Below, piece after piece: positions 39,864-51,385 of a stretch of 64,000 nt of DNA. Numbering within the stretch: the stretch's first letter is position 1; each line of letters opens with the position of its first letter. The notes under the pieces were generated by a model. The model did not search any database. It was not told the origin of the DNA and worked only from the letters and a program-made list of their open reading frames with translations. The position numbers and the translations under genes are program-made. The stretch lies in contig NC_089391.1 in the NCBI RefSeq assembly GCF_003171515.1, positions 930,001 through 994,000 on the forward strand, read 5' to 3'. This DNA is from Pyrenophora tritici-repentis. Lineage: Eukaryota; Ascomycota; Dothideomycetes; Pleosporales; Pleosporaceae.

Positions 39864-41936
39864 ATGAGCGCCAGAACGCTGACCAACGTTGTAAACGACC
39901 AGACCGTTACCTTGAACGCTCTCATCTATGGATATGCCGGACACAGTCTTGTCACTCCACAGCATGCACTGCAACAGATATGGTGGACCGAGGAAAGAAT
40001 AAACGAAAAGGTCACAACCGACTTTGTTACCTCGCGATTGCAGCCTTCCGAAAGGGAGCGTCTTCACCAGCCTGTTGGCTTTGGTGATTTGAGCGATGAC
40101 ACATACATGGAGTGGATAATGGACAAGGCGAGACGGTTATTCCTGGTGCTTGTCGAAATTGGCGAGGCGGATAGAATATTCAACGTGGTCGATAAATCAT
40201 GGGATGATGACGATCTACCCCTCCAAATGGATGACATTGAGCAGCTTTCGCTCTCGAATCGACGCGACAACCGTGCCAATGTTCGCTTCTACCACACTCA
40301 ATTTACCTTCCTCCTGCGAGAGCTACGAGAAGGCATTCATATCGACTATGCCGCAAACGAGGAAGTCCCAGTCGAGAACGTCATGGCTCTTCCTATAGCC
40401 GTAAATCTGCAACCATGGTCGCGTATTCATCTGCCCAAGAAACCTACCAAGATTTATATGCGCAGACGATTTCCCCTGGGCAATGCCGAAAATCCAGATG
40501 CGTTTAGGGAGGATTTCATCCTGGACGTGGAAAGTGCGAGGATGGTCGAGCACGACCACTTGGCACCTGTATGGGCATCCTATACCGCCAAAGGTTATGG
40601 TTATATCGTCTCCAACTTCGTCGGACACCATACTCTGCGCACATTTATCGACCATCGCAAACCATCGCAATACCAGGCGCTGCCGAAACCCGATCGCAGA
40701 TGGCTGGTTCTCAATTGGCTGCATTGTTTGGCTGATGCAGTGGCAACACTCCATCAGAATGGCTTCTGTCACTCCGCAATCCGGCCTTCCAACATTCTGA
40801 TTGACGAGCAGAATGGCATTGCCTTTGGCGATATTGGCAGCTTGGAGACGTTCCAGAAAGACAAGAAGCCTGATGCCATGGACGCCTATGTCTACAGCGC
40901 GCCAGAAGCACATCTCACCTCACAATCCATGGAAACAGTGACGTTGCCAACCAGCCCCGCTTCACCGACTACCCGACACGCTTCTGTGATTAGTAAGAGC
41001 TCTTCCGGATCTTCGAATAGTGGTAGCTCACAGCGCCAAAAGCTCACCAAGACGCATACCGGTGATTTCTCAGGCTTCAATTTCGGTTTCAAGAAGGCAC
41101 AGCCGGTACCCAAGTTGCGCTCGCGAAAGCACGAGACGGAAAAGGCCGATGTTTTCTCTCTGGGTTGTGTCTTTGTGGAAATAATCACATTCATGATGAA
41201 GAAGAAGCCCCACGACTTTACCAAACACCGCACGTCGAAGCAAAAGACGACCATCGGCGGCAAGATCTCAAGGACAGATTCCTCTTTTCATATCAATCTG
41301 GAAAAGGTTGATACGTGGATGAACATACTTGAAAAGGCGTCATTCGAGCAGGACGATGACGCATTCCGCGCAGTCCCTCATGTGCTGAACCTCGTACGCA
41401 GCATGATTAATGAGGCGCCCACGGTGCGCCCAGCCATGAGTGATGTCCGCGACAAACTATACGACATTCTTTCCAATCACACCCCCATACCCAATATCCA
41501 CTGTGGTGCGCCAAAGCACGACGTCGGTATCGCAACATCATACTCGGATTCGGACAGAGCGTCAAGCATAGCCTCGCTGCGGACCATGTCTACCATAAGT
41601 TCGAGCAGCTCAGATGCGGATACAATTCGGTCAGGCACGACGCAGGTAAGCTCGATCGTCAACTCCTACTCCGATCGAACCACGCTGTATGAAATTGAGG
41701 AAGATGACGGCGCTTCAATACGAACGATAGAGCCATCCAAAACCACACCGCCAAATATCCAAGCATTATACGAGTCTCCGAGGAGGGCACCCATGCCACC
41801 TGGCTCACCAACTTCTCCACGATCTCCGCGGTCCCCAACAACACCCGTGTTCGCACGTCCTGGTAGCCCATCGAGACCGAGCTCGTCTTCTGTGAAGGTG
41901 AAACCGTGGAACAAACCGTTTGTTGTAATGCCTTGA
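39864..41936 (+). CDS. Protein kinase-like protein lacking the catalytic Asp (probable pseudokinase)
   Basis: 690 residues, one exon. The N-terminal ~200 residues are helical with no family I recognise (Q-P-V-G-F-G-D-L-S-D-D-T-Y). The kinase-like fold follows at about 205-550. The catalytic loop, normally H-R-D-x-K-P-x-N, reads H-S-A-I-R-P-S-N-I-L near residue 302, so both Arg and catalytic Asp are gone. The metal-binding loop is F-G-D-I-G instead of D-F-G. Y-S-A-P-E-A-H fits the A-P-E motif. After a ~75-residue Ser-rich insert comes E-K-A-D-V-F-S-L-G-C-V-F-V-E-I, the helix F motif. The C-terminal ~140 residues are disordered and Ser/Pro-rich with repeated S-P motifs. The frame is clean, so it is a real gene. 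Probably a scaffold or regulator; residual catalysis by a non-standard route cannot be excluded. Confidence 0.8.
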   Translation: MSARTLTNVVNDQTVTLNALIYGYAGHSLVTPQHALQQIWWTEERINEKVTTDFVTSRLQPSERERLHQPVGFGDLSDDTYMEWIMDKARRLFLVLVEIGEADRIFNVVDKSWDDDDLPLQMDDIEQLSLSNRRDNRANVRFYHTQFTFLLRELREGIHIDYAANEEVPVENVMALPIAVNLQPWSRIHLPKKPTKIYMRRRFPLGNAENPDAFREDFILDVESARMVEHDHLAPVWASYTAKGYGYIVSNFVGHHTLRTFIDHRKPSQYQALPKPDRRWLVLNWLHCLADAVATLHQNGFCHSAIRPSNILIDEQNGIAFGDIGSLETFQKDKKPDAMDAYVYSAPEAHLTSQSMETVTLPTSPASPTTRHASVISKSSSGSSNSGSSQRQKLTKTHTGDFSGFNFGFKKAQPVPKLRSRKHETEKADVFSLGCVFVEIITFMMKKKPHDFTKHRTSKQKTTIGGKISRTDSSFHINLEKVDTWMNILEKASFEQDDDAFRAVPHVLNLVRSMINEAPTVRPAMSDVRDKLYDILSNHTPIPNIHCGAPKHDVGIATSYSDSDRASSIASLRTMSTISSSSSDADTIRSGTTQVSSIVNSYSDRTTLYEIEEDDGASIRTIEPSKTTPPNIQALYESPRRAPMPPGSPTSPRSPRSPTTPVFARPGSPSRPSSSSVKVKPWNKPFVVMP

Positions 41937-43297
41937 GCTCATACGCATGTCTCAACGCTTCACCAGCTGGGCCTCGCAAGCCATCGCCTTTCACGTGTCC
42001 ACGGCCGCATGTTGGGTCGCAGCAAACAGAATGTGGGGGATCTAGTACCAAGACCCGGAACTGCGGGGTTCAAAGTCGCAGTAATATCCTTGGCAAGTGA
42101 AAAAGGAAGGTCGCTTGTGGCCCCGGAGAGGTGGATGTACCTTGAATAACTAGCTTAGGTAATAGACTGTGCATGTGGGAACAGGGCTTCGGGATTTAGA
42201 CTCTACGGCTCACAGGCCGCTGGGCTTGGCTACAAAGTAGTATGAGACATGTCGCGCACGTCAAGAAAGTCTTGTGAGCAAAGTCTTAGTGCAAAGGTGG
42301 GGAGACGTGGCAGGGCATCACAAAGAGACACAAGTCTACGTGTGTTGGGATTGTACGACGACGACATGGGGTGGTAACGTAAGGAAGTTAAGATACACCG
42401 CCCAAGTCACTACGTGATAACCCACTTTGAAAGTGGGCGATAATGAGAGCACATTCGAAATGCCAATGCTGCGGGAACTTGGTTATCGCTGAAACTTTGC
42501 TAACTTACTAACATAGCTTCCTTTGCGCAATGCGACAACCTTGAAAATTCACAACAGAAGACATGCACTTTGCTTACATCATGTTGCGCGCATGGATATT
42601 CAGTTACACAACAACACATAATTACACGGCAAGGCTGGACCGGCCACGGCCTTTTCGTGATGCATGGATTGTGTGCAGAGCCCTTGCAGGGCATCATCGG
42701 CCCTACATCGTCATCATCATCTCTCTTACGGTGTCTCTCCTGGCGATTGCCCGGTAGTGTTCCTAGGCTAATGGTCCGGTCTTATTTGGGCCGGGCCGTG
42801 CGGGGAAATACATTCGAGCCAAGGCGCACATCACAGCTGATCAACATGTCAAGGCTCAACATCTGCATCTGACGCCATGCAGATGATGATGCCAAGTACT
42901 GGTATGCACCCGAACTGCCTTCCCCCTGGAGAGCCACAACGTGCTGAGGTCATGTCGCGGCAACAACGTACAACAGCCTTGCAATCGCATCCCATCTATT
43001 GTTTACGGGGTCAGGCGGGCCATACATCAATTCATCACGAGCAGACCACACCCTCCGCCGAGCGTCCTCAATACTGCAGTGATCGACAAAAGCGTGCAGC
43101 CGCCAGGATCCTCCCGCCGCTATCCCCATAGCCAAGTGCTGCTTAGCCAGCATAGTATCCCTTCGACTATGCTGATTTGATCGCATCCAAAGCTCAAATA
43201 CTCCTTGTTTCTCTTTATCCTTTTCTATTCTTCCATGGTATCTCGCATACGCGTCTAATTACTGCAGCCCGAGGTGCAGCAGCAGCCGTATATCAAT
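41937..43297. other. Intergenic, nothing recognised
   Basis: No supported gene. A CT-rich tract at 43198-43235 (TTTCTCTTTATCCTTTTCTA) lies just upstream of the GH2 gene and is a typical fungal core-promoter feature. Confidence 0.45.
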
Positions 43298-45397
43298 ATG
43301 CGGCTCTCTATCGGTGTCATATCTAGCTTTCTCGCGTTGACGGCTTTTGCTTCGAAGATCCGTCCCCGTCAAAGCAACAGTACAGATTACAAGCTTGGTT
43401 TTACACCGCTTAAGACTGAGTGGACAGACACGGTAGGAACAAATCCATGGCCTGAATATCCGCGCCCACGCCTCCAGCGGCCCGATTGGAAGAACCTAAA
43501 CGGCGTCTGGCGGTATAGCAATACGACGAATGGGTCGGATGCGTCGCCGCCGTTTGGACAGCAACTGCAGAACGCCGTATTGGTTCCGTTTTGTCTGGAA
43601 AGTGCCCTCTCGGGTAAGTGATATGCCAAGTCTCATTTATGAGTATGTCGACTAATTCGATACAGGTGTCACGGGTAAAGGCCGCTACTGGAGTTGGTAC
43701 CAGACAAGCTTTGATGTGCCGTCTGCTTGGCCCAGCACGAATAACGTCATTTTAAACTTTGGCGCCGTCGACTATGAAGCTACATTATTTGTGAATGGCA
43801 AGAAGGCTGGGTTCCACAGAGGCGGGTATCTTGAATTCAGCGTCGACGTGACGCCATATCTAAGTACCAATGGTACCAATGAGCTGTAGGTTGATGAATG
43901 CTTTGTTGGTTTCGATGCTAACGAAAAACACAGTCTTGTGTACACGTACGATCCTACAGACCTGAATTTGATTCAGATTCCCATCGGAAAGCAAAGTTTG
44001 ACCCGCGGTGGAATCTGGTACACGCCATGCAGTGGTATTTGGCAAACCGTGTGGCTCGAGACAACGCCCAAAGAGTACATTACAAAACTTGATCTAACAG
44101 CAGACATGGACGGCAATGGTACTTTATTCCACACTCGATTATTCGCTGATACTAACATCTCCAAGTCAACGTGACGGTACATAGCAGTAGCAATTCTACT
44201 CGCACCTCATACGACATAACCGTTCATGAATTGGGCTCGACTGATGCCAAAACGACCGCCACCGGTACCAGCGGTACACCTTTTGTCTTTACTGTTGACT
44301 CTCCGGATCTATGGACCCCCGATACCCCAACCTTGTACAACATCACGGTTAAAATGGGTAGTGATACGGTCCAAAGCTATACCGGATTTCGAACCGTCTC
44401 GAGAGGTGTGATCAACGGCGTACAGCGGCCGCTCCTGAATGGAGATTTCATCTTTTCCTTTGGAACGCTCGATCAAGGTTTCTGGCCAGATGGCATCTAT
44501 ACCCCTCCGAGTGTCGAAGCCATGGTATACGATTTGAAAGTTTTGAAAAGAGTCGGGTACAACATGGTCCGCAAGCACATCAAAGTCGAGCCAGCGTTAT
44601 TCTATCGAGCCTGTGATGAGATGGGAATCTTGTTAATCCAGGACATGCCATCTCTGCGACCCGACTTACCCGGTGGCCGCCGACTAGATCCATCAGCACA
44701 GTTTGAATTCGACAGACAACTAGGACTCATGGTCGAGCAACTCAAATCCTACCCCAGCATCTTCGCATGGACCATCTACAACGAAGAATGGGGCCAAGCG
44801 ACCAGCGCTCCATGGCCTGAATTCAGACTGACAGAGTTGGTCCGCAGCCTCGACCCAACCCGTCTCATCAACGCCGTCAGCGGCTGGACGGACCACCGCG
44901 CCGGCGACTTCGACGACAACCACCACTACGCCACGCCCCAATGCGGAACACCATTCTGGTCGCAACAAGGCGGCGGCTTCGACTCAGCGTACGACAGTTC
45001 GCGAATCGGGCTGCAAGGCGAATTCGGCGGCGTCGGCACCCTCGTCACCGACGACAATTTCACGCATTCGTGGTTTAAATCCGTGGACAGACAACAAGCG
45101 TACGAGTTCGCAAACACGACGGCCGTGTGGAACTACCGCGGTCATGTTCTCTTACGTGAACTGCGCGAGCAGGTCGACATGTTTGCGTGCTCGGGCGGCG
45201 TGTGGACTCAGACTACGGATGTGGAGGGCGAGGTCAATGGCATGATGACGTATGATAGGAAGGTGATTCGCATGAATGAGACGATGTGGAAAGAGGATAT
45301 TCAGGCTCTGTATGATGCTGCTGAGAAGCGGGCGCATAATATGACGGTGCTGATTAGCGAGAGTGCGATGATCGGGGTTGGACAGCGCGTGGTATGA
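43298..45397 (+). CDS. Secreted glycoside hydrolase family 2 protein, with one frameshift
   Basis: Exons 43298-43613, 43666-43885 and 43934-45397, with introns of 52 and 48 bp that have good GT/AG sites. The signal peptide is M-R-L-S-I-G-V-I-S-S-F-L. Next comes a GH2 sugar-binding jelly roll (W-R-Y-S-N; F-N-V/F-D-V-P; V-D-Y-E-A-T-L-F-V-N-G-K-K), an Ig-like domain and a TIM barrel. The acid/base Glu is in I-Y-N-E-E-W-G-Q and the likely nucleophile Glu in L-Q-G-E-F-G-G. Between 44165 and 44166 one base seems lost: the frame hits TGA after N-I-S-K-S-T, while the next frame starts V-N-V-T-V-H and runs to the end. With one base added it would be about 666 residues. It is either a recent null allele or a sequence error. 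Substrate within GH2 (galactoside, mannoside, glucuronide) cannot be read. Confidence 0.8.
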
Positions 45398-45700
45398 TGG
45401 CATACCCTGCAAGTTCGCGGCCTGTGTGGTACGATCACCGCGCGATTGGGGAAAGCCGGGGGTGAAAGTTTATTCTTCATGGTACTCGTACTGTTTTACT
45501 CTTATTCTTAATAGCTGTTTGTTATACATATACATGACTTCGGGGTATGCGCACACCCTCGGACTCCGGACTCTTGCCGCTGCCCAGAAAAGTCCGGAGA
45601 TCCGAACATGCGTATTCCCCCATCAATCATATCCTATTTTCGAAACCCAAGCCGCGTAGTCACTACGCATATCGCATAATTACACACACACCCCAATCGA
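45398..45700. terminator. Convergent 3' region of the GH2 and GNAT genes
   Basis: A short AT-rich gap between the stops of two convergent genes. It should hold both polyadenylation signals. No other structure seen. Confidence 0.4.
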
Positions 45701-46345
45701 CTAAACCACCCCTCTCATCTGCAGCCCCCGCCACTCATCCTCCAACATACCCAGCGTAACCGAATCCCACCACCTGCCCTCAAACCACACAGCCTCCCTC
45801 TCTCGCCCTTCCATGATAAAGCCCAACTTCTCGTACAGCCGTATGGCGCCCATGTTCCAGCCAAAGGCGCGCATGCGCATGCTGTGCAGGCCCGCGCGGC
45901 GGAACGCGTAATCCATGGCCCAACGAATGGCCTCCGAGCCGTAGCCGTAACCCCGGTACTGCGGCAGGATGTCGATACAGACGTCGGTGGTGCGGTGGTG
46001 CTGCTCGTGGGGGGCGGGTCCGCGGAGGTGCAGGATGCCGATTGCGGTGCCGAAGTTGGGGTCTGTGATGTCGTCGCCTTGTTTACGGCGGGTTTGTAGT
46101 TCTTGTTCAACTTCGGAGGTGGGTGTGGGGGGGAGCCATAGTATTACGGCTAGGAGGGCGTCTTCGGTGGTTTCTTTGAGGAACTTTTCTGCTTCGTCGG
46201 GGCTGGGGGGTTTGGCGTTTGCAAAGGTTGTGTTTGCGAAGCCCGGGACGTCGTTTACGAGGAGGTCGAATATGGCCGTGTCGGTCAGGCGGATGGCGCG
46301 GTAGTGGATGCGGGCGCTTTGGAAGGATGGTCTTGGGGTAGACAT
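45701..46345 (-). CDS. GNAT-family N-acetyltransferase
   Basis: 214 residues from ATG 46345 (M-S-T-P-R-P-S-F-Q). The frame extends 50 codons further upstream, but that part is Ser/Pro-rich and without homology texture. The GNAT fold is clear: I-H-Y-R-A-I-R-L-T-D at the start, G-I-L-H-L-R in strand 4, then the acetyl-CoA loop Q-Y-R-G-Y-G-Y-G-S-E-A (the R/Q-x-x-G-x-G/A motif A), and N-M-G-A-I-R-L-Y-E-K-L-G-F near the end. This is the RimJ/RimL-like subclass (Acetyltransf_3). The acceptor is unknown. It is a single-exon gene, cytosolic by default. Confidence 0.85.
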   Translation of the reverse strand: MSTPRPSFQSARIHYRAIRLTDTAIFDLLVNDVPGFANTTFANAKPPSPDEAEKFLKETTEDALLAVILWLPPTPTSEVEQELQTRRKQGDDITDPNFGTAIGILHLRGPAPHEQHHRTTDVCIDILPQYRGYGYGSEAIRWAMDYAFRRAGLHSMRMRAFGWNMGAIRLYEKLGFIMEGREREAVWFEGRWWDSVTLGMLEDEWRGLQMRGVV

Positions 46346-46897
46346 GTGCATAATTTTTGGTGGTGATGGTGATGACGACGTGGAGGAGGGAGGAGTATTT
46401 GAGTTTGAAATTGATGATAGAGACATGAAATATGCGGTCCAGCCGAAGAGTAAAGAAAGGCTTTGGGTGGTGATGATGTTGCACCTTGGACACAAATATC
46501 TAATTGTCTACTTAGTTATTGCGTTCATAGTCAACGTCATGCAGCCTTATGTATTGAGGGAGATGTGAGGATTGTGGAGCCAATACCAAGCCGGCTACGG
46601 ACTTTGGTGTTTCAGCGCTTTTCGCTCTTTACCGACTCGTGTTTCCCATGGGCCAGAATGGAAAGTACATCGAGATCTTTTGGTAGCAGAATGTATACGG
46701 CACTCGATTCGATACGTGGCATCGTGGCGTAAATGCATTAACTCTCACACTTTCACACTTGGTTGTTCCTTGGTGGTACATTTGCCATGGGGCGTTGGGT
46801 ATAGTTATACATGATTGATCCGACATGTGAAATAGCATCGTTGACTGAACAATGAGTATCAAGTTGGACTGTTACGACGTCGGGTTCGCCCGTGCTC

Positions 46898-47963
46898 TTA
46901 CAAGGAAATCTCGCCTCTCCATGTACCCTCAGTCAAGCCAAGCATGGCAATGCAGTGCTGCCACCTCGGACCACCTCTCTCCTTCCTCCTCAGATATTGC
47001 AACAACTTCTGTCTCCTATGAACCAGCAACCGCAAGTTCCGCTTGTTGTGCATGTCATTCTTCCCTCGCGACTGCAAAAAGTCCGCAAGCGTCTTGATTT
47101 TGGCGGTGAGCAGAGCAATTTGCACCTCTGGTGATCCAGTATCTGGTCCAACGCGCTTAGCTGCCGCAGCAATGTTTGTTTCCGGGCGAATAGTGTGCGC
47201 TTGGTCAGCTCCAGATCGGCTTAGTGAGGGTGCCTTTGGCGGAAATATCCTGTCGGTGTTGTGGCGTCCAAAGGTTTCAACGCAGCGCGCAATGTTGGCA
47301 CGCATGCGGTCCTTACTCGATCCATTCTCCAACGCTGTAATGCGTGCAATAGCCTCTACAGCACGTGCATGGTTTTTCTTGTTTTGCTCCTCCACCTCCT
47401 CAACCGACTTCTCAATCGCATCTGATTCGCGGTAGTTGATGGAATTGCCCCATGGGTAAGTCGCTGTCGTGTCTTGCGGTTTGATCTCACTTAGTGGTAC
47501 AGCTAGCGTCTCGCTCTTCTTCAGTTGCTTCTCGACAGTGCTGGGGTCGAAGGCGTAGTTCAGATGGATTCGCTCCTCTGGTGTAATCTTTCTCTCATCA
47601 CGAGCAACTGGTTTTGCAGTACCAAACGACTCGACGAAGGGAGTTGGGACACCGCGGACTGGGTCTCCGAGGCTGGCTATCCGTTCTCGCTCGAGTTCGG
47701 CGCGGCGTGTCAAGTTGGCTGCCTTCTTCTGGTTTCGCTGCGCAATGATGTAGGGGTCGTTCGCCAGGCGCTTCTTCCGGCGTTCCTCAGATTCTGCCTG
47801 TAAACGGGCGGTAGAAACAAAAGTTCGAATGGGGAGGGTGAATTGGGATGCGATTGACGATGCTAGGTCGCGATTAGTTGGGATATGTTGATGAATATGT
47901 ATTCAGCATGCACATACAAGTCGACGCCCGCAGGCACGACAGTGGTGGTATTCGAGGTGGCAT
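46898..47963 (-). CDS. MRPS28: Mitochondrial small-subunit ribosomal protein uS15m
   Basis: Exon 1 47963-47918 (46 bp), intron 47863-47917 (55 bp, GTATGT, branch-like CTAAT, CTAG), exon 2 47862-46898; 336 residues. The intron joins M-P-P-R-I-P-P-L-S-C-L-R-A-S-T to S-S-S-I-A-S-Q-F, giving an Arg/Ser-rich, acid-free mitochondrial presequence; the frame lengths confirm it. The C-terminal ~90 residues are the S15 domain: D-T-G-S-P-E-V-Q-I-A-L-L-T, H-N-K-R-N-L-R-L-L-V-H-R-R-Q-K-L-L-Q-Y-L. It binds small-subunit rRNA in the central domain. It is longer than bacterial S15 (~89), as usual for fungal mitochondrial homologues. The gene symbol follows yeast; assignment by domain is firm. It is divergent from RPS0, and their starts lie 275 bp apart. 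Confidence 0.88.
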
Positions 47964-48237
47964 GGCTACGCTACGCTGTCGCTGCCATGCCACCATGAAC
48001 GTTTTGCGGATCCAAGCATCAAGCCCGGCGAAAGAGTTTTACCGATGCCGACCGTTCGGAGGTGCCACAGTCACGCTATCCCAATTCAGGTTAGCGACTC
48101 CCACTGACGATACGATAATCGATAATCATGTTCGATATTCGACAATTCGCACGTCGGTTCCTTGAAGTCTTCTCTCCCACGCAACACCACAACTTCTCGT
48201 CTCCAACACCAGCTTGCACAGCGCCAAAACCGTCAAA
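47964..48237. promoter_or_regulatory. Shared promoter of MRPS28 and RPS0
   Basis: A 274-bp divergent intergenic region between a mitochondrial and a cytosolic ribosomal protein gene. I see no certain box. The CT-rich tract near 48165-48210 before the RPS0 start is typical of fungal ribosomal protein genes. Co-regulation is inference. Confidence 0.5.
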
Positions 48238-49246
48238 ATGGCTCCTTCCAACCTCCCTGCAATCTTCAACCCCACCCAGCAGGACATTGAGATGCTCCTC
48301 GCTGCCCAGTGCCACCTCGGCGCAAAGAACCTGCAGGTGCACATGGAGCCTTACCTGTGGAAGACCAGGCCCGACGGTGTCAATGTCTTGAACATTGGCA
48401 AGACGTGGGAGAAGATTGTCCTTGCCGCGCGTATCATCGTCGCCATCGACAACCCGGCCGACAGTATGTTGAATTGGGCGCAGTTGGACTAGGCGCATTT
48501 TGACTGACACGCTGAATAGTCTGTGTCATTTCCGCCCGTCCCTACGGACAGCGTGCCGTCCTCAAGTTCGCATCGCACACCGGTGCCACTGCCATCGCTG
48601 GTCGTTTCACTCCCGGTAACTTCACCAACTACATCACCCGCTCGTTCAGGGAGCCCCGCCTCGTCATTGTCACCGACCCCCGCACCGACGCTCAGGCTAT
48701 CAAGGAAGCTTCCTACGTCAACATCCCCGTCATTGTAAGCGGCCTCTTTGCGAAGATAACGACTTGGTAACTAACACTGAATAGGCCCTTTGCGACGGAG
48801 ACTCACCCACCGAGTACGTCGACGTTGCCATCCCCACCAACAACAAGGGACGCCACGCCATTGGTCTCGTCTGGTGGATGCTCGCCCGTGAGGTCCTCCG
48901 CCTCCGTGGAACCCTCGCTAACCGCGAGACTGAGTGGGACGTTATGACTGATTTGTACTTCTACCGCGACCCCGAGGCTGAGGAGAACAAGGACAGCGCT
49001 GGCGTTGAGGAGGCTAAGGTGCCTGGTGCGGACGAGGTCGGCCCCGCCGCTGTCGCCGATGGCTTCACCAGCGAGTGGGAGGTCTCTGGCGCCTCTGCCG
49101 GTGCTTTCACCGCCCAGGCTGCTGCTGCCCCTGGCGCCAGCTGGGACGCTGACACCACCGACTGGGCTGCGTCTGGTGAGGCCCAGACCGGCAACGAGGG
49201 CTGGGGTACCGAGGCCGCTGCCCCTGCTGCCACTACTCAGTGGTAG
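48238..49246 (+). CDS. RPS0: 40S ribosomal protein uS2 (S0)
   Basis: Exons 48238-48463, 48520-48734 and 48785-49246, with introns of 56 and 50 bp; 300 residues. The family is unmistakable: [12 protein letters not shown], then [50 protein letters not shown], and [15 protein letters not shown]. The acidic Ala-rich tail with W-D repeats is as in other fungi and laminin-receptor homologues. It is required for maturation of 20S pre-rRNA and assembly of the 40S subunit in the cytoplasm. Starts and splice sites agree with frame lengths (226+215+462 bases). It is one of the safest calls in the window. Confidence 0.97.
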
Positions 49247-49924
49247 ATGTCATGTTGGACGCATTTGTCAATCCTTCTCTTACATACCCTGTCTTTGACA
49301 ACGCACTGGCATGTCGGCGTAGGAGTGAAGGAAAAAGGGAGAAGAAAAAAAGGAAAATATGAGAACCATTTGACAAATTCTCGGCAGTCTTCATGATTTC
49401 ATGGCATCGAGGTGTGTTGAGGGATATGATCTTATGCTGCGCGCTTATGAGGGAAAGATATCCATGCTTCTTGTGAGAGGTATGGGGGAAAGCCCTGTGC
49501 TGGCGATCGGGTTGTACTTAATTGACGCCCAGTCCTTCAATGCAAACCTTGCTCTTGTGTCTAACATTGTATTGAGTGATGGGTGCTTGAATCTATTGTG
49601 CGCGTGCTGCTTGATGTTTGTGTCCTTTGGGTGTCATGTCGTAGATGAAATTAGGGTATATGTACCAAGTAAGTAAACTAACCCCTCCCTTCTCAAACTC
49701 GCCTTTTTAGCCTAGATGCAAATGTGTAACTAACTGCTTCAAGTCCTGACCATGTACATGAAAAGAAAGTGAAAAACTCATCTCATTCCTCCATCCATCC
49801 GTCCATTATCGTATCATGATAGTCGTAAACCATATGGGGCAGGTATGTATAGCGGGAGTGCGCGTACCGTACCTCCAAGAAAAGCAAAAGTTCGTCTGGA
49901 AAAGTTGTGCGCAAGCGGGTGGGT
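49247..49924. other. Convergent 3' region, nothing recognised
   Basis: The gap between the RPS0 and glucanosyltransferase stops. An A-rich tract at 49333-49357 may belong to the RPS0 3' untranslated region. An open frame at 49401-49676 resembles nothing. Confidence 0.45.
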
Positions 49925-51385
49925 TTACAACCACGCAAGGACGCCCATGACGGCAGCAAACACTGCACCCACGCTCTTGAGCTCCATACCCAACCCACCA
50001 GCTGCGGCGCCCGTAGACGCTGGAGCAGATGTCTTCGCGCCAGTGCCTGAGCCGGACTCCTTCGCGCCGCCCTGGGTACCGCTACCGCTCGTCGGCGTAG
50101 CGCTGAAACTACCAGACGTAGGACTCTCATTGAAATCGTGTTTCTGACCGAGTGTAGGAAGGGGCGAGCTAGGATTAACTTCCCAAGCGCCAGACGTGTA
50201 AGCGGGACAAGCGACAGGCGTCTGCGTGGGACTGTAATCGGAAGCTTTGACACCGGTGGGACTGAGTGTCGCCCAGACTTTAGACAGGTTACCAAAGTCC
50301 GGTTCAACAGGGCTTGGTTTGCCTGAGCGGGGGAAACCATCAGGTGGTGCAGAGGGACTTGCAGCGTCGACTTTGGGCCCGTAGCTGATGATGCCGTAGT
50401 TGTTCATCTCTTCGATCCACTCGTAGACTATGCTGCCGGACCAGACGTCTGCCATTTCGCCAAACAGGGCGTTTTGGTCGGCAAAGTCGCGCGGGCGGAC
50501 CGTGTTGCAACCGGTTTCTGACATGAAGATAGGGATGTGCAGATCCTCGGAGTTCTTCTCTAGCATGTTGTAGCCGCTCTGTTCGTAGGTGCTTTGGCCG
50601 CACCAGGAGTAGGCGTTTAGGCTGAAGAAGTCGAGACGGTCGTCGGCGTTGGTGCCGCACGCGAGGTAGTTTTGTAGCATTGGGCGGAGGCTTGCGATGT
50701 CGGCGGCGGAGTAGCCGATGGGGATGTTGCGGTAGCCTTTCTTGTCGCGGTAGGCTTTCATGTCGCGCGTGGCGGCTTTGATGTAGGGGGCTGTGACGGA
50801 GCCGTTGGCTGTGGTGATGGCTTCGTTGCCGATGAAGAATCCGGCTACGTTGTCGAATTGCTCAAAGGCGTCCATGACTTTGGCGAAGGCGTCGCGTTGG
50901 TCTGTCTCCCACCGAGGTGTGTTTTGCTCCACTTGGGTGTCGAAGGTATCAAGGTCGACCCAGAGGTAGACTAGGCGGAGTGTTAGCTAACTGTATGCCA
51001 AACCCATTTCATGGAGATATGTGGTATACATACTTCCAGCATCTGCGAACGTCTTCATGCATTCGGTATGGTCCGCATCGGGGTCGACGTGGTAGACACG
51101 GATTGAGTTTGCGCCGAGCGTCTTCATGAGCGCAGAATCGAGACCGCATTGCGTCGCGTCGATGAGAGGATCGTCAGGAATGAGCTGGTATGCAATACCT
51201 ACACTCGACTGTCAGCAATTGTATCCTGTAATTTGTAGAGCACAAGCCTCGCGTTACTTACCCTTGACGTAGAACTGATTGCCTTCGCTAGTGAAGAGCT
51301 TGGAGCCCTTGACCTCGATAGTAGGCACGGCCGACACAACAGCGCTCAAGCCTGCAAGCAGAGACAGCGATAGAAGATGAACCAT
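49925..51385 (-). CDS. GPI-anchored beta-1,3-glucanosyltransferase, GH72
   Basis: Exons 51385-51262, 51198-51034 and 50970-49925, with two introns of 63 bp; 444 residues. The signal peptide is M-V-H-L-L-S-L-S-L-L-A-G-L, mature from about V-P-T-I-E-V-K-G. The GH72 domain has the two catalytic Glu at about E146 (F-F-I-G-N-E-A) and E248 (F-M-S-E-T-G-C). After the domain comes a Ser/Thr/Gly-rich stretch and a hydrophobic tail (V-G-A-V-F-A-A-V-M-G-V-L-A) preceded by small residues, a GPI attachment signal. There is no X8/CBM43 Cys domain, so it belongs to the Gas3/4/5-like (Gel1-like) branch. It cuts and rejoins beta-1,3-glucan chains at the outer plasma membrane, shaping the wall. Confidence 0.92.
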
